Below are positions 1 to 7,456 of a stretch of 7,842 nucleotides of DNA, piece after piece. Both the position numbers and the translations under genes were made by a program. This DNA is from CAYSEW01 sp964430245 (GTDB taxonomy: Bacteria; Bacteroidota; Bacteroidia; Flavobacteriales_D; Parvicellaceae): positions 1 through 7,842 of the forward strand of contig CAYSEW010000051.1 of assembly GCA_964430245.1 (NCBI GenBank). Reading direction: 5' to 3'. The number at the start of each line of letters is the position of its first letter. The stretch's first letter is position 1. The notes beneath the pieces are model-generated. The model saw nothing but the letters and a program-made list of their open reading frames with translations. It was not told the origin of the DNA and ran no database searches.

Positions 1-3
1 TTG

Positions 4-76
4 TTGTCCCACTAGGGCTCGAACCTAGACTCTTCTGTACCAAAAACAGACGTGTTGCCAGTTACACCATGGGACA
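4..76 (-). tRNA. trnQ: tRNA-Gln, anticodon UUG
   Basis: Read on the minus strand, the sequence folds into a complete 73-base cloverleaf. The acceptor arms are TGTCCCA and TGGGACA (7 bp) with discriminator A. The D arm has a GTGT/ACAC stem. The anticodon stem is TCTGT/ACAGA around loop TTTTGGT, which puts TTG at positions 34-36 and so reads CAA glutamine codons. A 5-base variable loop precedes a T arm with CTAGG/CCTAG stem and loop TTCGAGC. The U1-A72 end pair is typical of tRNA-Gln. The three bases after the discriminator read CAA, not CCA, so the CCA end must be added by tRNA nucleotidyltransferase. The gene is transcribed leftwards, away from the large plus-strand gene. Any tRNA or terminator beyond it lies outside the window. 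Confidence 0.97.
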
Positions 77-86
77 TAATGGACGG

Positions 87-118
87 CAAATTTAATTTCA
101 TTTTTCTTTCTTCCAAAA
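87..118 (-). promoter_or_regulatory. Bacteroidota-type promoter of the tRNA-Gln gene
   Basis: On the minus strand there is TTTTG (114-118), then exactly 19 bases, then TAAATTTG (87-94). This matches the known Bacteroidota primary sigma factor consensus: TTTG near -33 and TAnnTTTG near -7. The -7 element ends 10 bases before the first base of the mature tRNA, so transcription should start a few bases upstream of the tRNA 5' end and leave a very short leader for RNase P. It is the clearest promoter in the window and supports the phylum assignment. Confidence 0.8.
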
Positions 119-158
119 TTTTTTACTCCGTAATCTATTCTCTCTTTAAGAAAATTTC

Positions 159-198
159 TTTGTTAATTTTTGTTACTTCCTATAAATGAGCCTATTTG
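159..198 (+). promoter_or_regulatory. weak candidate promoter(s) for the GT117-deacetylase unit
   Basis: Two overlapping imperfect matches to the Bacteroidota consensus lie here. One is TTTG (159-162), 18 bases, TATAAATG (181-188). The other is TTTG (169-172), 18 bases, CCTATTTG (191-198). Each -7 element has two mismatches to TAnnTTTG, so neither is convincing alone. Both would start transcription around 195-205, downstream of the TTG codon at 196 or right on it. That fits translation from the ATG at 244 better than from the TTG. The stretch is very AT-rich, so chance matches are likely. Confidence 0.22.
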
Positions 199-243
199 AA
201 GTGGTTTATTTTTATATTTTCGCATGGTCTAATGCTTAAGAAC

Positions 244-3200
244 ATGTCATATAAGAAATTAAACAACCTAACAGGTTGGGGCGTTTTTGCGATTGCAACT
301 ATTGTCTACCTACTAACCATAGAACAAACCACTAGTTTGTGGGACTGTGGTGAATATATTATTACTGCTAACAAATTAGAGGTAGGTCACCCTCCGGGAG
401 CCCCTTTATTTATGATGCTAGGTAGGCTTTTCTCTGCTTTTGCAAGTCCTGAGAATGCTGCTATGATGGTCAACTCCATGTCTGCTCTCAGTAGCTCATT
501 TACGATCTTGTTTTTGTTCTGGACCATTACCATGCTGGCAAGAAAGTTGGTTTTAAAATCTGGAGAAATCAACAAAGAAAACACTTTGGCTATTATGGGT
601 GCTGGTGTTGTAGGTGCATTGGTTTATACCTTTACGGATTCTTTCTGGTTTTCGGCTGTAGAAGGTGAGGTATATGCCATGTCTTCCATGTTTACTGCCA
701 TTGTTTTTTGGGCTATCCTTAAATGGGATATTGAAGATGATGAGTACAATAAATCTATTGAAGAAGGAAGGGATTATTTAGGACATCCCAATAGATGGAT
801 ATTGTTTATTTCCTTTATGATCGGGCTTTCTATTGGTGTCCACTTATTGAACTTATTGGCCATCCCTGCCATTGCTTTTGTTATCTATTTTAAGAAATAC
901 ACTTTCACGTGGAGGTCCTTTTTCATTGCTGGATTGCTATCTCTTGTAATATTAGGAGGGATACAAGAAATAATCATTCCTAAGACTATTTCATTTGCTG
1001 ATTCTTTTGAAAGGTTATTTACCAATTCATATGGTTTACCTTTTAATACTGGAACTTACTTTTTCTTTATTTCTTTAATTACGCTAATCGTTTTTGCATT
1101 AAGGTATACCAGCAAAAAAGGTAAAACAATTTGGTATGATGCAATTATGTCGCTTGCTTTGATTTTAATAGGCTACTCCTCATTTATGATGATTATTGTA
1201 AGGTCCAATGCCAACCCTCCAATAGATGAGAATAATCCTGAAACAATGTCCCAATATTACTCTTATTTAAAACGTGACCAATATGGTGATTGGCCACTTA
1301 TGAATGGCCCTTATTTCAATTCATTAAGATATAGTCAAGTAAGCCCTCAATCCTGGCCTGATGATTTCAGCCAATGTAATGAGAAATATTTGGAGCCAGA
1401 AAAAGACAGCTACTTAAAGGTGCTTTCTATAAAAGCTAATTCATTTAAGCTAAAAGTCCCTTCTGACAAGCTAGTTAAGGTTGTAGAACTTTTAGATAAA
1501 TTAAAAGTTGACATTGTTAGCAATACCAATGAAAAGCTATCAACATATACAGATCTTAATTTAAAAAACACTGAACAAACATTTATTAGTGAGTGGGACC
1601 TAAATTCCTTTATGGAAAAAGTTAAAACCATAAATACCTCTCTTAAAGAAATGGGCTTTGAGTCTAAAATCGTCTATTCAGATCCTGAAAGTAAATACAT
1701 CAACACAATGGACAAGCAGGGTAGACAATATAAATATCACCCTGATGGAACTACTCTTTTTCCAAGAATGTGGCGATTGGGAGATCATACTCCTCAAGGA
1801 TATATGTACTGGTCTGGCTTTGAGAAGGATGAATTAACCGGCATCTATTTTAAAGGGGGTGATCAAGAAAACCTATTGCCGGTAATGGCATATAGGCTAG
1901 GAGAATACAATCAGCTTAAACAGGAAGCTGTTAATGCCTTGAATAGTGGTGACAAAACTACTTACCAACAAAAAATTAACGCTGCACGAAAAGCAGGTAA
2001 AACCGGTTTTTTTAAGCCTTCCTTTTCAGAAAATTTATCTTACTTGTTTAATTATCAGCTGGGTTGGATGTATGGAAGATACTTCCTTTGGAATTTTGCT
2101 GGTAGGCAAAATGATGTTCAGGGATTTGGAGGAACTCCAGGAATGGGAGGAAACACTTTAATGGAAGGAAATTGGATCAGTGGACTCAATTTTATTGATA
2201 ATCAGCGGTTAGGAAATCAAGCTATTCTACCGCAAAAAATCAGCCAAAATAAAGGGAATAATAAGTACTATTTCTTGCCATTAATCCTTGGCTTAATAGG
2301 TTTTTTCTTTCAACTATGGAAACATCCCAAAGGTTGGTTTACTGTTTTTCTATTGTTCCTGTTAACTGGAATTGCCATTATAGTCTATCTTAATCAAAAA
2401 CCTTGGGAGCCCAGAGAAAGGGATTATGCCTATGCTGCTTCTTTTTATGCTTTTGCTGCCTGGATTGGGTTGGGGGTATATGCCTTATATTATGCTGCCA
2501 AAAAAATGTCTTTTGAACAGCTAAAACCTGTTCTCACCTATGGGTTAGGGGGATCAGTTTTAATACTTGGAGTTCAATGGATGATGGGTAATAACCTAGC
2601 ATTTGGTTATTCATTGATTTACCTATCTACTATTACCCTTGCTTTATTTGCATTGATGATCCTACTAGGAAAACATGTTAAAAAAGGAGTGCTTCACATT
2701 GGAATTCCCTTTGTGCTTTGTATGATTATTCCAACTCTAATGGCTTTTGAAAACTGGGATGATCATGATCGTTCTAATCGATCAACCGCAAGAGACTCAG
2801 CTTATAATTACTTAATGTCTTGCGACTATAATTCTATTCTTTTCACCAATGGGGATAATGACACCTTCCCTTTATGGTATATTCAAGAGGTAGAAGGAGT
2901 AAGAACAGATGTAAGGGTAGCTAATATGAGCTTACTAGGAACTGATTGGCACATCAATCAAATGAAGAAAAAAGCCTATGAGTCGGACCCATTGCCAATT
3001 AATATGCCAGAACATATATACAGACAAGGAACTAGAGACTACTTCCTTATAGAAGAAGATCCTAAAAAAGCCAATAAAAGCTTTTCTGCAAAGGAGGCCA
3101 TAAGAGCTGTTTCTGATTCTAGAAATGTAATAAGTGCAGGTTGTGGTGGTGAATTAACCCAAATTGACTTTAAAAATTTATACGTTAATGTCAATAAGGA

Positions 3201-4530
3201 AAATGCTATAAAATCTGGCTTAGTAAGCTTAGAGCAAGCTGGTTTAAAATATAACTTGAATGAAATAATTGTTTTTAAAGACTTAGCCAGCTTAGAAGCC
3301 ACTATTAATGATAGCACATGTATTCCTTGTGACAGCTTAATTACAGTAGGAACTACCTATTTTATTGAAACAGAAAACAACCTATATCAACTAATAGAAG
3401 ATTCTTTATCTAATGGGGAATACAAGCCTTCATCATGGAGTGGTAATAAAAGCTTTCTTATTGATGATCTAGAAAAATCCATTAGCTGGAGAATTCAAGG
3501 GAACACACCAACAAAAGCAGATCTTGCAGTAATTGATATTTTATCTAACTATCAGTGGGATAGACCCATTTGTTTTGCAGCACTTGGTAGCGGAATGGGC
3601 GTGAATTCTGATTTAGGTAAATACACTCAAAGTGAAGGTCTTGTTCATAAGCTTACTCCCATTAATTTTGGAGCTAGACCTGGAAGTAATAGTCAAAAAT
3701 CATATGAGCTATTAACCGATGGTTATGAGCTAAAAAAACCATCTGGGAATGAAAAAGTGTCTTTCCTTTGGGGGAATATGAGTGAGCCTGGTGTCTTTGT
3801 AGATTATTACAGTCTTAATCACGTATTTGCACTTAGGTATTTAGCTTATGGAAATTCTATTGAGCTTCTACAAGAAAATAAAAATGAGGAAGCCATAAAG
3901 GTGTTAGATAATATTTTTGCAAAAATGCCTATAGAGAACAATCAAGTGCCGATTGCATTTGACAGCAGGAGAAGTGAGGCTATCTATGGATTATGTAACA
4001 ACTATTATTTAGCGGGAGCTCCTGAAAAAGGAGACAAAATTGCAAAAGTTTTAGCTGATCGTCTTATCTCAGAGATCAATTTCTACCTAAATCAAAATGA
4101 TGAGTTTTTTATGCTTTTTGCTTCTGATTGGGTGGACTGCTTATCAAGATTAGAAAGCTTAAGACAGCAAACTAAAAGAGAAGCTATTCAAGATCTAAGA
4201 AATACTTACAATCAATCTCTTACTGCCCTAGACACCGAATTAAAAGGTAAATATGCTGAATTTCAAAGCCAAGGCAATGATCCAAAGACGCTTGAAAATC
4301 AGGTAAAAGAGCTACAGCTAGAAATGGAGCAAAAACAAAAAGCGGCTGAAAAAATCTATGTAGAATCAGTTATTAATTTAGATAGTCCTATAAAAAAGGA
4401 AGCTTATATAGCCATTCTTAATCAATCAAAAAATAAGTATGCTATAATGAAAAACAATCCTACTTATCAGGGCTTATTTAATAAAAACAGTTTCCCTCAA
4501 GAGTTGTTGCTATATTGGGGTGCTCAATAA
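244..4530 (+). CDS. GT117/DUF2723-family membrane glycosyltransferase-like protein
   Basis: This is a large polytopic inner-membrane protein of the DUF2723 family, now grouped as glycosyltransferase family 117 with vertebrate TMEM260, a protein O-mannosyltransferase. By analogy it would transfer a sugar from a lipid carrier to a periplasmic acceptor; the bacterial substrate is not shown here. Start: the frame opens at TTG 196, but family proteins begin just before TGWGVFAIA, which fits ATG 244 (1428 aa); ATG 232 is also possible. Residue numbers below count from codon 196. TM1 is ~27-43, followed by WDCGEYI (49-55), whose acidic residues suit a GT-C catalytic loop, and by HPPGAPLF (65-72). 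About nine TM helices run to ~336. A large soluble loop (~337-690) is followed by about six more TM helices to ~850, with EPRERDYAY at 738-746. The C-terminal soluble part has NGDNDTFPLWY (885-895), helical-repeat-like segments (~1203-1310) and a probable coiled coil (~1325-1390). Relatives are, from memory, about 1000-1150 aa; two extra segments (~386-500, ~1025-1090) explain the excess. It is probably co-transcribed with the next gene. Confidence 0.9.
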   Translation: MSYKKLNNLTGWGVFAIATIVYLLTIEQTTSLWDCGEYIITANKLEVGHPPGAPLFMMLGRLFSAFASPENAAMMVNSMSALSSSFTILFLFWTITMLARKLVLKSGEINKENTLAIMGAGVVGALVYTFTDSFWFSAVEGEVYAMSSMFTAIVFWAILKWDIEDDEYNKSIEEGRDYLGHPNRWILFISFMIGLSIGVHLLNLLAIPAIAFVIYFKKYTFTWRSFFIAGLLSLVILGGIQEIIIPKTISFADSFERLFTNSYGLPFNTGTYFFFISLITLIVFALRYTSKKGKTIWYDAIMSLALILIGYSSFMMIIVRSNANPPIDENNPETMSQYYSYLKRDQYGDWPLMNGPYFNSLRYSQVSPQSWPDDFSQCNEKYLEPEKDSYLKVLSIKANSFKLKVPSDKLVKVVELLDKLKVDIVSNTNEKLSTYTDLNLKNTEQTFISEWDLNSFMEKVKTINTSLKEMGFESKIVYSDPESKYINTMDKQGRQYKYHPDGTTLFPRMWRLGDHTPQGYMYWSGFEKDELTGIYFKGGDQENLLPVMAYRLGEYNQLKQEAVNALNSGDKTTYQQKINAARKAGKTGFFKPSFSENLSYLFNYQLGWMYGRYFLWNFAGRQNDVQGFGGTPGMGGNTLMEGNWISGLNFIDNQRLGNQAILPQKISQNKGNNKYYFLPLILGLIGFFFQLWKHPKGWFTVFLLFLLTGIAIIVYLNQKPWEPRERDYAYAASFYAFAAWIGLGVYALYYAAKKMSFEQLKPVLTYGLGGSVLILGVQWMMGNNLAFGYSLIYLSTITLALFALMILLGKHVKKGVLHIGIPFVLCMIIPTLMAFENWDDHDRSNRSTARDSAYNYLMSCDYNSILFTNGDNDTFPLWYIQEVEGVRTDVRVANMSLLGTDWHINQMKKKAYESDPLPINMPEHIYRQGTRDYFLIEEDPKKANKSFSAKEAIRAVSDSRNVISAGCGGELTQIDFKNLYVNVNKENAIKSGLVSLEQAGLKYNLNEIIVFKDLASLEATINDSTCIPCDSLITVGTTYFIETENNLYQLIEDSLSNGEYKPSSWSGNKSFLIDDLEKSISWRIQGNTPTKADLAVIDILSNYQWDRPICFAALGSGMGVNSDLGKYTQSEGLVHKLTPINFGARPGSNSQKSYELLTDGYELKKPSGNEKVSFLWGNMSEPGVFVDYYSLNHVFALRYLAYGNSIELLQENKNEEAIKVLDNIFAKMPIENNQVPIAFDSRRSEAIYGLCNNYYLAGAPEKGDKIAKVLADRLISEINFYLNQNDEFFMLFASDWVDCLSRLESLRQQTKREAIQDLRNTYNQSLTALDTELKGKYAEFQSQGNDPKTLENQVKELQLEMEQKQKAAEKIYVESVINLDSPIKKEAYIAILNQSKNKYAIMKNNPTYQGLFNKNSFPQELLLYWGAQ

Positions 4531-4531
4531 T

Positions 4532-5167
4532 ATGTTTTTTATTGCAAAAACACCTGCTTTTTTAAAGTGGCTCTATCCTTCTTGTATTTGGAAAATACCC
4601 AATGAAAGGAATCAAATATTTCTAACTTTTGATGATGGGCCTACAGATTCATTTACTGAAAGAATCCTAGCGCTTTTAAAAGCTGAATCAATTAAAGCCA
4701 CTTTTTTTTGTGTTGGATCACAAATTGATAAAAACCCAGCGCTATTTCAAGAACTTCTTCAAGAAGGTCATACCATTGCTAATCATACCTATAACCACCT
4801 TAATGGATGGAAGACAAACACGCAGGCCTACCTCAACAATACAAAAAAATGTCAACAGCTTACAAAGACACCTCTTTTTAGACCACCCTATGGGAAAATA
4901 ACTACAAAGCAATTGAAGTCGCTAAAAAAGAATTACCAGGTTATAATGTGGGATGTTGCTGGAGGAGATTTTATAGATCGTCTTTCTTCCAATGATATAA
5001 TAAATAATGTAGTCAAAAACACATGTTCTGGATCTATCATTGTGTTGCATGACAATAAAAAGTTTGGAGAGAAAATGCTTGCATCACTTCCAGAAATTAT
5101 TAAGCAGCTAAAAGAAAAAGGATTTATCTTTAGTAAAATACCTAATGATTTCCATGCTCAGCTTTAG
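4532..5167 (+). CDS. NodB-type polysaccharide deacetylase (carbohydrate esterase 4)
   Basis: This 211-residue protein is a near-minimal CE4/NodB domain, predicted to be a metal-dependent enzyme removing N-acetyl groups from a glycan such as peptidoglycan, chitin-like or exopolysaccharide. All family motifs are intact: TFDDGP at 32-37 (catalytic and metal-binding Asp34, Asp35), HTYNH at 85-89 (metal His85 and His89), RPPYG at 117-121, MWDVAGGD at 139-146, and LHD at 172-174 with the last catalytic His. A normal metal site and an active enzyme are therefore expected. There is no clear signal peptide: the N-terminus is mildly hydrophobic (MFFIAKTPAFLKWLYP), as in many Bacteroidota relatives, so its location is unclear. 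A GTG at 4520 in the same frame would add four residues and overlap the upstream gene. I prefer ATG 4532, one base after that gene's TAA, which suggests termination-reinitiation coupling. The last 26 bases overlap the convergent receptor gene. Confidence 0.93.
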   Translation: MFFIAKTPAFLKWLYPSCIWKIPNERNQIFLTFDDGPTDSFTERILALLKAESIKATFFCVGSQIDKNPALFQELLQEGHTIANHTYNHLNGWKTNTQAYLNNTKKCQQLTKTPLFRPPYGKITTKQLKSLKKNYQVIMWDVAGGDFIDRLSSNDIINNVVKNTCSGSIIVLHDNKKFGEKMLASLPEIIKQLKEKGFIFSKIPNDFHAQL

Positions 5168-7451
5168 GGCCTTCAATAGTAAATCTCAATCCACCATAGA
5201 ACATCCTCCCAAAAACTGGCGCCCAGATCAAAGCGCTTTCAAAATAATCTCCATAAGGATTGTCGGATGATAAAATTGGATTGGTCTGTCTATAGTTCAA
5301 TATGTTTTCACCGCCTAAGTACATCTCTAACCTTTCTCCAAATACTCTTGTAATCTGAGCATTCATTAATAAATAATCTTCACTCCTTCCTGGCAGCATA
5401 TATTCTGATGGATTGTCTCTTGTGTTAGGAATTCTCTGACTACCTATCCATTGAGCGGTAATGTCAAACTTCCATTGCTTGTGCTCCTTTTCCTTGGTTT
5501 CATAAGCAAGGTTAATAAATCCTCTATGTCTTGATAATAAAGGTTTTTCATTTATGCCAGATAAATAGGTTTTATAGACGTCCAAAAATCGATAGGCCAA
5601 TCTAATATCAAATCTTTTGAAAAGCTCATAATTCAATTCTGCCTGAATTGAATTAGATACTGATTCACCATTTAAATTATAAAACAGGACCTCTCTTGCA
5701 GATTCATCAAGATCTACTACCAATTGATTAACAAACCTCGTATGGTATACATCTAAATGTAATGACCCTTCTCTATATAGTAGCTCAAACTCTTTTAAAA
5801 AAGCTGCTCCAAAGTTCCATGATATTTCCTGATTTAGTCCATATCCTGAATTATTTGACCTTGGTTGAGGAAGCACCCAGTTTCTTGACGATGCTAAATA
5901 ACCTACATTTTCCATGATCAAAAATGGGGTTCTTCTTCCACTTCCAGCCATCAGCTTGATCACTGACTCATTAGTTATGTTATATCTTAAATGAATTCTA
6001 GGTGTAACAAACGCTCCATAAATATTACTGTAATCTCCTCTTAATCCAACAATTAAACCTAGTTTTTCGGTGTTTCTGGTAAATTCACCATAAATCCCAG
6101 GCACCCATTCGCTCCATTGATATTGTCCATTCATTAAAAAGTTAGCTTCTTCACTATGCAATGCTTCATCAACATCATCGTACTGTAAGCTAGCACCAAT
6201 TTTGTAATAATTTTCCTCACTGTTCTCCCCTAACTCTTGTTGAAAGATCAAATTAGCATATCCACTTGTTTGATACCCACGATAATCTCTAATACCAAAT
6301 TGAGCCGATTGATCATTATAAGAACCACTGAGCTGTATGGCTAAACTTTTAAAATCTTCATTAGGGAAAAGATAGCCGATCTTTGCAAATCCGCTGACCT
6401 TTTCTGTATTTAATTGAACTTTGTACTCTCCTTCACTAATGTTTGGCGTTAAGCTATCATTGAGGTATAAATTACCAGCAATACTATTTGAATGAACGTA
6501 ATTAGCTCCAAGCTCCATGTGTAAATTTTTAGATCTAAAATTCCACTGATTTTGAATAATGTAATTTTCAGTTACTGGATTGTCTAAAAACCCGTCCTTA
6601 TTCCTGTCATTCTCAATAGATTGATTTTTACCATGTACCAGTAAAGTGGTTTCCCATTTTTCACCAACAGTTGTATTAAAAAAGGCATTTCCTTCTATTC
6701 TCCCTGCTTGATTTCCGTAAACATTTAAATGAAATTTCTCTGCATTTCCTGGCTGTTTTAAATCTAAGTTAATCTGACCTACCATGCTTTCATAGCCGTT
6801 TAACACTGAGCCTGCTCCTTTTGAAACGGAAATGCCATTGATCCATGCCCCAGGTATTTGATCTAATCCATAAATTACAGATAACCCTCTTACGTTGGGT
6901 ATATTTCCAGAAAGCGTCTGAACATATTTGCCTGACAATCCTAACATTTGAATTTGTTTAGTCCCTGTAACAGCATCTGTGAAGCTGGCATCAATAGAAG
7001 GATTGGTCTCAAAACTTTCTGCTAAATTACAGCATGCTGCTTTTCTTAGTTCTTTTTGAGTAATGTATTGTGCGTCTCTAGGGTCAATCTTAGAAAAAGT
7101 ATAAGACCCCTTTCGGTATTTAACCTCAAAATCAGGAAGTATATTTCCTTCTCCCATCACCACATTGATCTCATCTTCATCCTTAATATCTAAAGTGTCT
7201 GGCTGAAAACCAATAAACCTAAAGACCAATTGATAGTTACTATGGTCGTGTTTTAACTCAAAAAAGCCATTGTCATCTGTTATTGTCCCTGTAGTTGTGC
7301 CTGAATAATAAACATGAACTCCAGGTATAGGGGCTAAAGAATCATCGATTATTTCAAAAACATGACCAGATATAACATCTTGCTCTTCTTCTTGAGCATA
7401 ACCAATAAAAAGCGGAAAAAATAAAAGAAAACTATACAGTTTTAATTTCAT
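5142..7451 (-). CDS. TonB-dependent outer-membrane receptor, probably metal-related
   Basis: This 769-residue outer-membrane receptor would import a ligand using TonB/ExbBD energy. Numbering is from ATG 7451. Residues 1-19 or so are a Sec signal peptide (MKLKLYSFLLFFPLFIGYA). About 25-99 is a carboxypeptidase-D regulatory-like beta-sandwich (ISGHVFE...IPGVHVYYSGTTTGT...DDNGFFEL). About 110-232 is the plug, with a vicinal pair Cys140-Cys141 (KAACCNLAESF), then TDAVTGTKQIQMLG and GAGSVLNGYESMVGQINLD. About 240-769 is the barrel. Residues 282-290 (DRNKDGFLD) look like a calcium-binding loop. The last barrel strand (FYGGLRFTI) is followed by a 10-residue tail, EGPKAEHGNH, instead of ending on the usual aromatic residue. 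The frame can be extended upstream to TTG 7481, but the signal peptide fixes the start at 7451. It lies 5 bases after the HMA gene stop, so it is in an operon with it. That neighbour suggests a soft metal such as copper; the ligand is not proven. Confidence 0.93.
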   Translation of the reverse strand: MKLKLYSFLLFFPLFIGYAQEEEQDVISGHVFEIIDDSLAPIPGVHVYYSGTTTGTITDDNGFFELKHDHSNYQLVFRFIGFQPDTLDIKDEDEINVVMGEGNILPDFEVKYRKGSYTFSKIDPRDAQYITQKELRKAACCNLAESFETNPSIDASFTDAVTGTKQIQMLGLSGKYVQTLSGNIPNVRGLSVIYGLDQIPGAWINGISVSKGAGSVLNGYESMVGQINLDLKQPGNAEKFHLNVYGNQAGRIEGNAFFNTTVGEKWETTLLVHGKNQSIENDRNKDGFLDNPVTENYIIQNQWNFRSKNLHMELGANYVHSNSIAGNLYLNDSLTPNISEGEYKVQLNTEKVSGFAKIGYLFPNEDFKSLAIQLSGSYNDQSAQFGIRDYRGYQTSGYANLIFQQELGENSEENYYKIGASLQYDDVDEALHSEEANFLMNGQYQWSEWVPGIYGEFTRNTEKLGLIVGLRGDYSNIYGAFVTPRIHLRYNITNESVIKLMAGSGRRTPFLIMENVGYLASSRNWVLPQPRSNNSGYGLNQEISWNFGAAFLKEFELLYREGSLHLDVYHTRFVNQLVVDLDESAREVLFYNLNGESVSNSIQAELNYELFKRFDIRLAYRFLDVYKTYLSGINEKPLLSRHRGFINLAYETKEKEHKQWKFDITAQWIGSQRIPNTRDNPSEYMLPGRSEDYLLMNAQITRVFGERLEMYLGGENILNYRQTNPILSSDNPYGDYFESALIWAPVFGRMFYGGLRFTIEGPKAEHGNH

Positions 7452-7456
7452 ACTTG

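Noticed and set aside
1..76. tRNA gene as an integration (attachment) site for a mobile element
   Set aside because: No integrase, no repeated tRNA 3' fragment and no phage or transposon genes are visible; the neighbours look like ordinary chromosomal genes.
196..243. TTG start at 196 adding 16 residues (MKWFIFIFSHGLMLKN) to the GT117-like protein
   Set aside because: Family members start shortly before the TGWGVFAIA helix, which fits ATG 244. TTG starts are rare, and both candidate promoters would start transcription at or after this codon.
3039..3317. Minus-strand 92-codon ORF inside the GT117-like gene
   Set aside because: It lies wholly within a well-supported gene, has no recognisable motif, and has no promoter or neighbour that supports it. 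The same applies to the other short internal ORFs at 387-584, 1410-1631, 1946-2161 and 4710-4901.
4702..4709. Run of eight T bases in the deacetylase as a possible frameshift or slippage site
   Set aside because: The frame is intact on both sides and the run encodes the expected conserved TFFC segment of the NodB fold, so there is no sign of a break or programmed shift.
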